Program-made: the position numbers and the translations under genes
The notes under the pieces: generated by a model
Seen by the model: the letters and a program-made list of their open reading frames with translations, nothing else
The model's database searches: none
What the model was told of the DNA's origin: nothing
Assembly: GCF_021130785.1 (NCBI RefSeq)
Contig: NC_060212.1
Location: 149,850,001-149,914,000 of the forward strand
DNA from: Homalodisca vitripennis
Taxonomy: Eukaryota; Arthropoda; Insecta; Hemiptera; Cicadellidae
DNA length: 64,000 bases
Direction: 5' to 3'
Part shown: one piece after another, positions 1 to 12,088 of the stretch
How the letters are laid out: each line of letters begins with the position of its first letter
Position numbering within the stretch: the first letter of the stretch is position 1

Positions 1-613
1 CATTATTCTTATTGTTAGTCGATCAAAGGGCATTCAAAAATTGAATATACATATATTAATTGAACGTATTTTTCGTAATTACATCTGTTTTCAAAATTGT
101 GTTATCTTAAATATTGGGATATCCACATATACCTACAATCCTGTATCTTTGCACAAGGATTCGAGTTATCAATTTTTAAGTTAGGTATTGCCCTTATCAA
201 CGAATCTTAGATAAGATTCGTAGATACAATGCATTAGTTAGAAAGGTTACCTTTTATTATTGAATATAGGGATAACATCCAAATAATGATTTTTTTAACT
301 CTAGTAACTTCAAAACATACAAGGTAAGATAGACATGATAGTAAATAAGTATTCTAGTTTTTAGTAGTCTTTACGTTTTGAAGGTGTGGACAAACCAGAT
401 AAACATAAAGATACAAAATAATCAGTCTTCAGCCATTATCTTAGCCTCCTGATAGGATAATCTATTATACGAGATAAGCCATGGGCATGTTTTAAAATAT
501 CTTGCAAATGAGTAGCCTAACAGGATTAATAAATGATAAATGTTTCTGTACAATAATTGCAGGACATCCTAAATCATTTTGTGGACCTTAAGTAAAGCAA
601 ACTACTATCTTAC
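1..613 (-). other. Start of the intron after the third visible exon
   Basis: AT-rich sequence directly downstream, on the minus strand, of a GTAAGATAG donor at 613-605. I see no acceptor-plus-open-frame combination, RNA gene or transposon end here. It is read as intron only because the exon at 614-863 ends in a good donor; the rest of the gene would lie to the left of the window. Confidence 0.5.
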
Positions 614-863
614 CGGCGGGGGAAAGGGGTAGCCGGCGTCCATGTGGGTCCAGCCGCTGAGGCGAAGGACTGGCCGAGTTGTTATTGTTGTTATTATTGT
701 TGTTGTGGGCGGTGGTGTTGTTGTTGTTGTTGAGGTGAGGAAAGGAAGGTGCGAGGACAGGCGTGGTGGCAGTGCTGGAGGATCGGGACGACTCGGATTT
801 GGTCAGCGTCTGAGAGCCTCCACCGCCAGGCTTGAGGGGGATCACAGTCTTTAGCACGGGCAA
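614..863 (-). CDS. Internal coding exon (third visible) of an unrecognised Ser/Pro/Asn-rich protein
   Basis: Read on the minus strand, a pyrimidine-rich stretch ending in GTTGCAG stops at 864 and a GTAAGATAG donor starts at 613. The 250 bases between are open from the first base as 83 codons plus one base. The product begins LPVLKTVIPLKPGGGG, runs through a Ser/Thr-rich stretch, then two Asn runs (five and nine residues) separated by TTAH, and ends in a Pro/Arg-rich segment. This is low-complexity, probably disordered sequence; I recognise no domain or catalytic motif. The Asn codons come from AAC/AAT repeats, so length may vary between individuals. The phase-0 start matches the phase-0 end of the exon at 20,796-20,915, and the exon itself ends in phase 1. 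Splice sites and amino-acid composition make a real exon likely; the protein identity is unknown. Confidence 0.68.
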
Positions 864-2039
864 CTGCAACAGGCACAAACACAAGTTAACATAAAGTAAG
901 AAATAGTTCATACAATTAAGGCGATGGTGACTGATGGTAGATCAGAATCAGAAGTCATATACGACTTGTTAACGGCACTGTAGAGCTGAGAATAGTCGCT
1001 AAATGAACTGAAGAGTTAAGTTCTTAAGTGGTGAAGTCAAACGCCCAGAAACGGGCCATCAGCCTTGGGTGGAGTATAGGAAGGACTGCAGTGGCTATCA
1101 TCTCGTCTTATTACGTCTGGGACATGCATACGCCAGGTGGGCCGTGAGGGCCGAGGTCCAGGAAGTCGGCATCACAAGTACAGTAGAGGCAATTTATCCG
1201 TTCTAGGTCGGATAGAGTGCAGTAAATGGTATGACAAGGCCGTACTGGATCACGCTGCTTTATTTCGACAACTTTCTCCCCCAGAGGTGTCTGCACGCTT
1301 TCCTCGAACCGACGATTATTTTCAATACAATGGAGAATTTAACGCTATTGTACATTCAATTTGTGTACTGCGGATGGTTTTAGGGTAATGTGAAAGCACC
1401 AAACTGTTAATACGACGAGACAATCGATAGAAGCTAACAAAAATTCGATTCACTCGATTAAAATACAAATCTAACCTTTATCCTGATTACGATAAAGACG
1501 AGGCTGGTTAATGTTCAAGGTTCAGTAGGCCGCAACCGCACACCTGCCTGCGGCTGTATAAAGTTTCGCCAAACATATGGCAGAATTTTATTACAAACAG
1601 GTTGGCTTAGTCACTGCGGGGTTCTACCCAATATGGCGCGAAAAGGGAATCTGGCGCGAGTCGCCGCGCCGGTCCACTTAACGACTCGGGTGGTTATTAT
1701 GCAACCGGCATGGCATCACATTAGTTCGACGCTGTAACGCTTCCACCCGGCTAACTAGGCCGACTTGGCGGAAAACAAACAATTAGTGGACGCCTGTTAG
1801 CTGCGGACTTAACGTTCGAAACAAAACAAAACAAAACGTCGCCGCCGTTCTGTGTGGAGCGTGTAAAAAATAGCGCGCGTCTTCTAAATAAACACTGTGT
1901 AAAATAAACGGCTCTTGCCAGAGTTACTGGCTACTTGCATACGAGTCTGGACCCTGGATAGAAATACACCCGCAAATAACCGCTGCAATAAAAACACGTG
2001 TGCTTGTTATTCTTGTGCGCCATAAAACTAGAAACATAA
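864..2039. other. Unannotated intron stretch with a GC-richer islet
   Basis: Mostly plain AT-rich sequence. Bases 1,600-1,860 are richer in CpG, and a short (AAAAC)n run lies at about 1,819-1,838. The open frame at 1,137-1,388 on the plus strand has no recognisable product and no splice context, so I do not call a gene. Confidence 0.4.
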
Positions 2040-2400
2040 TTTCTGTATACGAAAGAAAAACTTAATCGAGATAGTATGATGCGATTGCACAACTGGACAA
2101 CTAAATAACCTCATTTTGCAAACCTACGGACTTTGGGAAAGCGTTATCTTTGTTTCTAGTTTATCACTCGGAATTGGAGATGCCCTGTAGAGGAAGGAAA
2201 GCTTAATCGAGATGGCATACTGTGATTGCACAACTGGACAGCCAATAACATCATTTTGCAAACCTACGGACTGTGGAAAAGCGTTATCTTTGTTTCTAGT
2301 TTATCACTCGGAACTGGAGATGCCCTGTATAGGAAGGAAACTTAATCGAGATGGCATACTACGATTGCACAACTGGACAGCCAATAACCTCATTATCGCG
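2040..2400. repeat. Tandem duplication, period about 140 bp, 2.4 copies
   Basis: The phrase CTTAATCGAGAT recurs at about 2,060, 2,203 and 2,341. It is followed each time by GATTGCACAACTGGACA and, in the first two copies, by the same CATTTTGCAAACCTACGGAC segment. Copies differ by substitutions and small indels. The open frame at 2,212-2,409 runs across the repeat junction and is a by-product. Confidence 0.85.
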
Positions 2401-2808
2401 GATCTATAGGATTGTGTGTGACGACGCGGGGCTTCTCAGGAACGTGTGTGCCCGCGTGACCCGCCCTCGAGCACGTTGTGGCCTACCCCTATCCAGGTAT
2501 ATATCACAGTCGTTAATAAAGATTTGAACTGCTCCCCTCCACTATGACACTGATTTGTTGACAAAAACCTAATTTCAAAATTGTATACTTAGAGTTAACG
2601 CTTTTTAGCGAGTAAGAACATAAGCACAATTTTGCAGAAATATGTTGAATCATTTCCGTCTTCATGAAGAATTGTAAGTAAAATGTACTGCAAAATGTAA
2701 TAAACAGATCTTTTGAGTTTTCTGAACATTGATTATATGCTGCCACCCATATAATTTGCACCATATTTGTGCTACATTTTGTTATATAAAAGAACACATA
2801 CATTGTTA

Positions 2809-2810
<2 letters not shown>

Positions 2811-2875
<65 letters not shown>
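2811..2875. repeat. (AT)n microsatellite
   Basis: About 65 bases of uninterrupted AT dinucleotides. The Ile/Tyr-repeat open frames on both strands here are artefacts of it. Confidence 0.97.
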
Positions 2876-2878
<3 letters not shown>

Positions 2879-3330
2879 CGGTGTCGTACATCCCATGAAG
2901 TCCATATTTTCTATTGACTCATGTTTACGCATTTATGTCATTCGCTATTAATTACTTGCTAGTAAAAACCCGAATTTCCGTACAACCCAACTGTCTTGAA
3001 GCCATAATTTTTAGCCACAATTTGTGTAGCTACAACACTTTTTTAAGACTAAAACGAATTTGTATCAGAATGTTTGAAGTATTATTAAATTTAAAACAAA
3101 CCAATCAAACAACGTTTAGTCGGTTGCCCAGTGAAAATACAAGCCCAATCAATACAAGGTAAAACACAATACACATATGAAAATATGAATTATTTTTAAC
3201 ATGCATGATTAAGTGGTAAGAAATGGACGATTGAATTGGTTGTAATGTAAAACTACAGCTTTACACTATCTATGGATACCACACTTGCACCTGACACAGT
3301 ATTACAACGTTAGACAATCAGTGGAGGCAG

Positions 3331-5196
3331 TTGTTAACCTTATACAGTGTCACGAATCGATCATAGGATGGGAGAGGCGATGTCAATACCACTTGTTTGA
3401 GTTCTAGTAGGCACACGACATCGACATTCGATGCTTCTGGAAGCCCGCTGAGTGCGGTTTATCACCTTTACCAGGAACGTTGTTAACCTTATACAGTGTC
3501 ACGAATCGATCATAGGATGGGAGAGGCGATGTCAATACCACTTGTTTGAGTTCTAGTAGGCACACCGCATCGACATTCGATGCTTCTGGAAGCCCGCTGA
3601 GTGCGATTTATCACCTTTACCAGGAACGTTGTTAACCTTATACAGTGTCACGAAATCGATCATAGGATGGGAGAGGGCGATGTCAATACCACTTGTTTGA
3701 GTTCTAGTAGGTCACACGACATCGACATTCGATGCTTCTGGAAGCCCGCTGAGTGCGGTTTATCACCTTTACCAGGAACGTTGTTAACCTTATACAGTGT
3801 CACGATCGATCATAGGATGTGGGAGAGGCGATGTCAATACCACTTGTTTGAGTTTCTAGTAGGACACACGACATCGACATTCGATGCTTCTGGAAGCCCG
3901 CTGAGTGCGTTTATCACCTTTACCAGGAACGTTGTTAACTTTTCCTTATACAGTGTCACGAATCGATCATAGGATGGGAGAGGCGATGTCAATACCACTT
4001 GTTTGAGTTTCTAGTAGGTCACACGACATCGACATTCGATGCTTCTGGAAGCCCGCTGAGTGCGGTTTATCACCTTTACCAGGAACGTTGTTAACCTTAT
4101 ACAGTGTCAACGAATCGATCATAGGATGGGAGATGGCGATGTCAATACCACTTGTTTGAGTTCTAGTAGGCACACACACGCATCGACATTCGATGCTTCT
4201 GGAAGCCCGCTGAGTGCGGTTTATCACCTTTACCAGGAACGTTGTTAACCTTATACAGTGTCACGAATCGATCATAGGATGGATCGGAGAGGCGATGTCA
4301 ATACCACTTACCACTTGTTTGAGTTCTAGTAGGCACACGACATCGACATTCGATGCTTCTGGAAAGCCCGCTGAGTGCGGTTTAATCACCTTTACCAGGA
4401 ACGTTGTTAAACCTTATACAGTGTCACGAATCGATCATAGGATGTGAGAGGCGATGTCAATACCACTTGTTTGAGTTCTAGTAGGCACACCGCATCGACA
4501 TTCGATGCTTCTGGAAGCCCGCTGAGTGCGATTTTATCACCTTTACCAGGAACGTTGTTAACCTTATACAGTGTCACGATCATAGGATGGGAGCAGGATC
4601 ATAGGATGGAGAGCGATGTCAATACCACTTGTTTGAGTTCTAGTAGGCACACCGCATCGACATTCGATGCTTCTGGAAGCCCGCTGAGTGCGATTTATCA
4701 CCTTTACCAGGAACGTTGTTAAACCCTTAACCTTACAGTGTTCACGAATCGATCATAGGATGGGAGAGGCGATGTCAATACCACTTGTTTGAGTTCTAGA
4801 AGTCGCTGGGCACACCGCATCGACTTTCGATGCTCTCTGGAAGCCCGCTGAGTGCGCTTTGCGTTGTTAACCTTATACAGTGGGTTTTCAATACCACTTT
4901 GACAGGAAACGGACCTTTATTAACCAGTGTCACGAATCGATCAGTGTCACGAATCGACGCATCATATGCGGATGTTAACCTTATACAGTGTTCAGAAACG
5001 GCGACAGTGCGCAATAACCACTTGTTTGAGTTCTAGTAGGCACACCGCATCGACATTCGATGCTTCTGGAAGCCCGCTGAGTGCGGTTTATCACCTTTAC
5101 CAGGAACGTTGTTAACCTTATACAGTGTCACGAATCGATCATAGGATGGGAGAGGCGATGTCAATACCACTTGTTTGAGTTCTAGTAGGCACACGA
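3331..5196. repeat. 149-bp satellite array, about 12 copies
   Basis: TTGTTAACCT followed by TATACAGTGTCACGAATCG recurs at 3,331, 3,480, 3,629 and 3,781, then onward to about 5,107. This gives a basic period of 149 bp with an internal segment containing ATCGACATTCGATGCTTCTG. The first two and the last copies are clean. The middle copies carry many one- to ten-base insertions, deletions and local duplications but few substitutions, and 4,700-5,040 is scrambled. Several open frames in this interval are repeat by-products. The array sits in intron 2. No unit resembles an RNA gene. Confidence 0.95.
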
Positions 5197-5610
5197 CAAT
5201 TTTCACAAGGTTTTTACAAGGTCACTTTCTTGTAATCGCCAACCGAAAATAATACTGAATTCATCATCAGCCAACGAGATCAAGAAATAGTATTTCGCTC
5301 CAAATCGTGTGTGTCAGTCACTTTTTCTCCTGAACTCACCCTGATATAACTATTATTTAGTAGGTGTAACATTTGATCACAACTGTACAAAGTTGTAACA
5401 CAATAAATTAAGGGGAATCACTCCATCGAGTTTACAAGAACTATAAAGTTCTTATACCGTTAATTAGCACTTACCATCCGAATTATAAAATTGAATCGCA
5501 ATGTGTTTATAATAGATCTGCCAATAATGCAACACCATATCCAATTAGACAGTTCAAAAACATAAGTATTTGTTCGATATCAGTTCGAAATATATTTTTA
5601 AGACGCTGCT
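5197..5610. other. Intron stretch, nothing recognised
   Basis: Plain AT-rich sequence between the satellite and the SINE-like element, with no open frame, RNA fold or inverted repeat that I could support. Confidence 0.4.
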
Positions 5611-5613
5611 TAG

Positions 5614-5812
5614 GTGGGAGTGCCGATGACCGAGCGGTCTGGACTTTGGATGCGAGCAAGAGATAGCGCAGGTTCAAATCCTGCCTGTGACATTAGCACT
5701 TTTTATCAGTATCATCGACCTTGCACTGTACCAATTCTCTCCTTGTTCAGTTTGATAAGACCTTCGCACAGGCCAGTGGCCCATGAGGACGGGCAGAATA
5801 AGGCTTAATAGC
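5614..5812 (+). repeat. tRNA-derived SINE-like element
   Basis: Bases 5,614-5,692 look like the head of a tRNA-derived SINE. ATGACCGAGCGG resembles an internal Pol III A box of a Leu/Ser-type tRNA. About 45 bases later GGTTCAAATCC matches the B box. The arms around the B box pair (GCAGG with CCTGC), but the anticodon region does not fold into a credible tRNA. A non-tRNA body follows and ends near AGAATAAGGCTTAATAG. There is no clear poly-A tail or target-site duplication. I infer an old SINE insertion rather than a working tRNA gene. Confidence 0.6.
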
Positions 5813-8800
5813 GAATCAGCGTATCTTTATATAAAATAAAGTTATGCCAAAACTGTTTAAATTCAGCCATGGTCTACAGCTGTACAAGAAAGCTATCACT
5901 AAATCTGATCAGTGGGAGGCCGCTAATGACGAAACCAGCGACGAATCTCAACGGTCGATAAATGGCTCTCAGATAAGAGCCGAAAGAAGGCGCGTGGAGG
6001 TCGTGGCCGTGGTCGTCATGCGGGTGACTGATAAGGCTGTGACCCCGAGTACTTGTAGTGATAACGAGCACACACGCAGTATGCGCGCGCAATGCGTGAG
6101 TCACAACTCTCGGTGACCTCTCTTCTTGACAGCCGTGCCGCCGCTAATGGGTTCTGAGTACATTCCTCACCGTACTTCCTACACGAGCTGTCAATGACTC
6201 GGTACGGAATTGTGAATGAGTGAGTGGACCGATCGGCATGCACCCATCGGCGAGAGGCGCGACTTCCACGTACTACGAGACGCCGGCGCCGGGATTTCGT
6301 CAATGGTATGGACACGATTCGATTTTCCATGTCTTCCATTCTTGAAGAGAACATAGCAAAGGTCAAATTTTGGTAGCCAAAACTGATATCAGAGATTGAA
6401 TATTACTCTGAATAACATTTTATATTGTACTATCACCAGTATAAATGAATACATTTTCCAATATAACTTTTATTTTGTGCAAGGCCTTTCGAAATCAAAG
6501 ATTCCATCATCAGGCACTTCACAAATTAACAAAGGTTTACATTTTTTTAAATAACAAACATTATAATAACATATATGATAAACGATTTGGATGTATGATT
6601 AATATTTGATATGGTACTTCTCATTATTTAACAATTTTAAAAAGTTTCTAGTCAAATAAAATTTGTAAATCTAGTAAAAACTTACTGGAATTCTGTAGAG
6701 CCAACCTTAAGCACCAACCTTAATGATTCTTTGACACTTCAAACTTGTATTAACATTCTTCGAAACATTGTCTGACTCAGACGTCATATTAAAAGATGGC
6801 GATTCTCTCAGATTCATATATGGTCATAGTGTTTTCCAATGTTTCCATCTTAATGAAACCAACATAATTTGAAGGAACGATTGTAAAAGCATAAAGTTAA
6901 AGGATGCTCCAAGCTTCTAAAAAGACCCACCTGAAAGTTCTTGACAACTTACACCTGTGAGCCAACCTCCTCCCTCCCTCCCCCGCTGGTTATGTAGTAC
7001 GTAATAAGCGACGATGGTGACAATGAGGTGTCGCGCGGCCCTGGCAGATTATACAACATCAGGTAGAGGAGGTAATCCGAGCGATCCTCCGACGCGACGC
7101 GCGTGCGTACAAGGACCCCGGTGTGTCGAAACCCGGCTTTGTCCACAACCACGGTCATTACTCAGGATAAGAGAGGCGACAGTCGACATGTGGACAAGGG
7201 ACAATCTCGGTCTGAAATGGTTTCATCACCGCGGAACAAGTGCAGCCTTCAAAGTAAGTGACGTAGAGGTGAAATAAGAACAGTGTAATCGTACACAGAA
7301 CAAATTAGGCAATATGGTCTATTTAAGAACCTTTAAAAAAAGTGTTGTTTTAAAACAGTAAACTACACAGCATTTCGAAACGTCCAAAAGGGGTGTGGTT
7401 GTATGTAAATTGCCGTAAACAAAAGAACAATACATGCATTGCATGGGAGAAATGAAGAAACAACTATAACAGAAGGGGCGTACACCAGAGGCAAACGGTA
7501 AAACAAGACATTGATTAGCCCTTGATTGAAAACGGTCATGCATCTAAAATTAAATTTCAATGTCAATGAAATTAACACACTCATTACATATGTCAAAATC
7601 AGAACATTTATTACATAATTAAACATTAAACAGTTTTGGCATTGGTCAAATATGACGATATTAAACCAATATTATAGATCTGCCTATGACACAGGTTTTC
7701 AAATAGTACAAATAAAAATCGTACAGCTCCAGAAAAGCTACTTCATTCGTATCTGATCAAACTAAGTAATATAAGGAGTAATATAACAATCCATGAAAGC
7801 TTTCGTATTAATTTAGGGAACACGTTGAAAATGCTGAAAGGGAATAAGTAAAGGAAGCAAAATTCTCCGAAAAGAAAGTGAGTTGTTCACGATCACGTTG
7901 CGCAATCTGGGATCAAAAGTAAAGGAACTGTGTAAAGGAGTTGAAACGTTACGTGAATTCGAATGATACGTGAAAACAATCCTCAGAATAAGGCGAGAAA
8001 CGTCAAGATGGCAATGTTGACATGAAGGGATCAGGTGGTTGTGGCCGAGCCGCAGACTAGAGGAAGCCCGCAGACAGGCACAGGTAGAAGTACAGGTTGG
8101 GTCGGTCTACCTGTTGAATTATGTATGGCGAGAAATACGAGTATCCGCCGAGCCGTCGCAGTGTAGCTCCCACGACATCCGCGGCCACCTGCGAACGTCT
8201 CCGCTTGACCGCTAGTTAGCGATGACCGCAGCGTGCGCCGTGGACGTGCGCCGGGCTAATAAAGGAGGAGCGAAATGGTGCAAGATTGACTATGTAGTAT
8301 ATTGAGGTTGAACCGAAGACATTCTTTTAGGAATTCAGTACCTACTCAACACACCCACAGAAAATCATATTTTTTATCTCAATTCTCCTACGTGTCACAA
8401 AACTGTTGAAAGACTATAAAATTGTGCGCCAACATGGAAGGACAATATTTTTAGCTAGATTGGACATTTAGATAACTTGATTGTAGGACTGTAGGTCCAC
8501 GCCTAGTTTGACGAGGGTGGCTGACGTCACTTTTCTGCAGGGTAGGACAGTTAGTCCACAGGTGTCGGCGTGTACTTTTCAAAACTGACCTGGCCGTGCA
8601 TTAGTTTTTCTACCTGCACTTATTCTTTATTCTGGTCAGTGATGCTTCCACTACATTCGCACAGTGTACTGCTAAAGCTGTAAATATTAACAACAATTTA
8701 CTCAAGCATATGAAGTGGATTACTAATAGGGATTATATCTTAACGAATTCCATATAGCATTATAATTTACGTGACATAATATCTCGGCATCCCTAAAATT

Positions 8801-11093
8801 TAAATATTATATTTACAACTTAGGGTAATCTAACGTATTATTAAGTCAGAGCAAACATTTCTTCTTTCCCTATGAATTGTGCTTGATATCCCGGTGTTGA
8901 AAATTCACAGTGAAACCTGCATCTTCACAAATAAATGCGCGAGATAAAAGATAATGTTAAAATGAATGTTCTAATATTCTCGAATATACGTAGTTTCCAC
9001 TTTATTATTAATTTATAAAGCCATTATACAGGGTATTTAGTATTATAGGGTATGAGTTAGTGTAATAAAAGATGATGTCCAACGCACGGCACAACGGCAA
9101 ATTTGTATTTCTAGAAGGCGGTCAACGAGTAGGGGAACATCCCATCTCCACGTCCTGCTTAACAGAAGGCCTTTGCTCCTCCCTTCTGTTGGTAATGACT
9201 AAGATATCGCTAGTCGTTGGTTATGTATGATCAAGTGTGACAAGAAATACGAGCATCCGGCACTCCCGGCCCACCACTTCCTCTCTGATCACCTGCACTG
9301 CTCTGCTCCTCAAGACGCGAACGCCCACCATTCCGCACGTTCACGCCCCAGTGGATCGGATCGGCCTTCACGAATGTCTCTCCACATTCCACAACTTCAC
9401 CTGATGAAGGGAAACAACTATGGCAGCAAGTTATACAGGTACGCTTCAAACAAACTCTTCAATAAGACACATTAGCAAAACCGACAGAAAAAGCAAAATT
9501 TAATTTTTACCAACATTTGGATCCTAGTTTCTAAAAAATACACCAGACTTCGTAAAAACACAGCATTTATACATTTATACGACAAAAACATCAGAAAAAT
9601 TGAATATAATAAGCTATGACGATCCACTATATAGAGAAAAATAACATGTCTTAGTCAGGCAACGGATCGACCTGTGATTCATTTGCATAAAGGTCAACTA
9701 TGACCTCCAATCAGAGAAATAATCCAAGACAATCATACGTCTTGAGCACTACCTCTTCACTGCAGGGTTGAAAATGTTAAATGATATTCTGAATATGGAC
9801 ATAACCTTACCGCGAGAAAGGGATACGGTGTCCCGCAGAGAGAATGGAGTACGGACCAGAGATGTCGAAGGTCGGCAAGGACGAGTCTGAACAACCGCTG
9901 ATAAAGATCACCGTGCTGAGAAAGCCACAAAAACACGTACCGTATGTAAAGGTCTAGAAAGTTAAAGGGCGACTTCAACAAGGCGAATTGTACGCACTAA
10001 AACCAAAAGCGGTGAAACGCTTATTCATTTAAGGCAAAAGTTAAATGGACGTTACACGTTTTGATTAAATTCTATAACAAGATTCATACGATTTCATTTC
10101 AATCCTTCTCATTGTAAGTATTGATGAAAGAAAACACGATATGTCCATTAATTAAGCGAGTATAGAGTATGAAAATGGAGCGTGATGATTGGAAACCAAT
10201 CAATGCGATCGGCGGACCGCGAACGTTGAATCAAGGGGAGGATTAGGTAATTAGTCAGCGCCAAAACAGCAATCTGGCCGCAGGTTCATGGTGGCCGGCT
10301 GCTTGTTTGTGTCGTGGCGGTGCGACCGATGCCACCAATCTCTCTGTCCGTCTGTCCCTGGTCCCACAAACAACAACGGTTCATCGATGGAAACGGTTTT
10401 GTTTACTCCGTTTGCCCTTTTTCCAGCAAAATCGTTTTTGGACTGAATACATTATATGCGGTAATTTTGCCCGTCAGAGTCCGTTTGCCCAAAAAAGGCA
10501 GTTCCAAAGCCAGAACCCTGCGGAGGTCCACACTAACGCGCGCGGGCAGAACTCACGTAACACTGTTAAAATACGATGTTTATTGTGCAGATCCTGGCAC
10601 GGCCACACCCAGGAATACACCCTCCTCGTCAACGCACCACACGCACTTGATATTATCATTTTTATTGAAGCCGAAGGGTAAAAGCGACGTCATTTTTGAG
10701 GAGCGCGCTGGAACGGGATCGATTTATGCAGAAAAGTATACGAAACAACGGGAGCGGGGGTGTGAGTTTGTTTCTGTACTATAAACGATAACGTTGTTTT
10801 GGGTTTTTATTATATCAAACATCCACGCTTTCATATTAGTATACAATTCTCACACTGTATCAATATTGACACACTAATATCCGTACTTAAAACGGTTATC
10901 ATTAATTACAGCCTTTCTTGTTTTATGAGCAAAAACTATGTTCACCTGTTTTCCAGGGATTGTTCAAGACCAATTTTCGACACACAGCTGCTGAATCCAT
11001 ATTTACACCCCCTCAAAGCATTTTATGATCTTTAAATACTTTTTTGTCTCTTATATAGCTTACTGAAGTAAACATTTATATATATGTTCAGCA

Positions 11094-11096
<3 letters not shown>
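5813..11096. other. Unannotated part of intron 2, with one Penelope-like tail
   Basis: Mostly AT-rich DNA without recognisable genes. GC-richer islets lie at 5,900-6,310, 6,950-7,260, 8,030-8,270, 9,230-9,420 and 10,240-10,760; their open frames match nothing I know and lack convincing splice pairs. GAGAAATACGAGTATCCG near 8,130 and AAGAAATACGAGCATCCG near 9,242 suggest two diverged copies of a dispersed sequence. The tail-like motif near 6,440-6,540 is listed separately. Confidence 0.4.
6440..6540 (-). repeat. Possible 3' tail of a Penelope-like or related retroelement
   Basis: On the minus strand the sequence reads CTGATGATGGAATCTTTGAT and then TTCGAAAGG and CAAAATAAAAGTTATATTGG. A very similar arrangement (CTGAAGATGAAATCACAGAT, TTCGAA, AAAATAAAAGTTTAC) lies next to the Penelope-like fragment at 57.9 kb. 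I infer a solitary tail of the same kind of element; no coding part is visible. Confidence 0.4.

Positions 11097-11148
<52 letters not shown>
11097..11148. repeat. (AT)n microsatellite
   Basis: About 50 bases of AT dinucleotides immediately upstream of the tRNA-like sequence at 11,191. Confidence 0.95.
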
Positions 11149-11151
<3 letters not shown>

Positions 11152-11190
11152 CGGCCAAATACAAAAAAATTTTAATCGTAAAAAATAAGG

Positions 11191-11259
11191 GCTCTGTGGT
11201 GTAATGGTAGCACATTCACCCGGCAAGTGAGAGATCCGGGTTCGAGTCCCGGCGGAGCA
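11191..11259 (+). tRNA. tRNA-like sequence (anticodon loop reads GGC); probably a degenerate tRNA or SINE head
   Basis: The sequence folds as a cloverleaf. GCTCTG pairs with CGGAGC in the acceptor stem. TTCAC pairs with GTGAG in the anticodon stem around the loop CCGGCAA. CCGGG pairs with CCCGG around TTCGAGT in the T arm. The A-box-like GTGTAATGGTAGC and B box GGTTCGAGTCC are intact, and a TTTTT Pol III stop follows at about 11,264. Against a working gene, the acceptor stem is one pair short, position 33 is C instead of the near-invariant T, and total length is only 69 bases. The fold gives anticodon GGC (Ala), although the body resembles Gly-type tRNAs. Most likely a tRNA-derived SINE head or tRNA pseudogene. 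Confidence 0.5.
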
Positions 11260-12088
11260 AGTACTTTTTGTGACTCAATGTTTATTGTAAAAATAAATAT
11301 AAACTACTTTTGGCCGTAGAAGAACATAAATGATATAAACAACAATAGCTTTGCAACTATTTTAATGTTAAAATAGTTATCAATGAACACTGCTACGATA
11401 ATTGGGCAATTTTTCGTGTTTCACAAGAAAATAAAATTGTTAATCGTCAAGGGGAAACAAAACTTTTTAACTAAATAAATAATTATTAAATTTATAATTT
11501 ACATCTTAAAACAATTAAACTACACAGTAATGAGAAAAGTACAATATTTAATTTTAGTGTAACCCACGTAGGTGGCACGTCTAAAATTAAAGGTGTCAAA
11601 ATTCGCACGGATTGTCACGCCTTCGCCAATTTGTCACCGACGGCGAGGCGCTAACTGGGCCTGTCAATCGAGCACGTGACTTTTCACGTGGCCCATGTTT
11701 CAGAGGGGCCCCCACACGGGGCCTTGGCGCCCCCGCAGGGCCCTGGCCTCACACTGCCACTGTGTACGTTTATGGCTCACAATACCCCAAGTACCATCCA
11801 CTTATACCGCATCAAGGCCCTGTTGTGAAACCGCAATCAACCGTTGTGGACGCTGCAGTTTCACACCATAAAGATATTACACTGGGCGTTCTCAGCGTGT
11901 TGCAAAATCTGAACGGCGTTAGAACAGAACAAAATAGATTTTTAATTCTATGTTAATATATAGAGGTAAACTGTTAGTATAAACACATCTACACGAATAA
12001 AAGTTATAAATCCGATTACAAGTTTAGCACTGTATAAACTAGCGAAATATTTCAACATTTTCAAAATCTATTCTATCAGATCTAGATC
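11260..12088. other. Unannotated intron stretch
   Basis: AT-rich, with a GC-richer islet at 11,600-11,780. The plus-strand open frame at 11,612-11,956 is Gly/Pro/Arg-rich at its start, but I recognise no domain and see no supporting splice sites. Confidence 0.35.

Noticed and set aside
588..911. Treating the whole frame around exon 614-863 as a single-exon gene
   Set aside because: The upstream part lies in the intron polypyrimidine tract and the downstream part past a strong donor; the exon borders explain the frame better.
2513..2932. 139-codon minus-strand frame with Ile-Tyr repeats
   Set aside because: It runs through the (AT)n microsatellite; the flanks have no coding character.
3601..5115. 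Series of open frames sharing repeated peptides
   Set aside because: They are frames of the 149-bp satellite that change phase at each indel.
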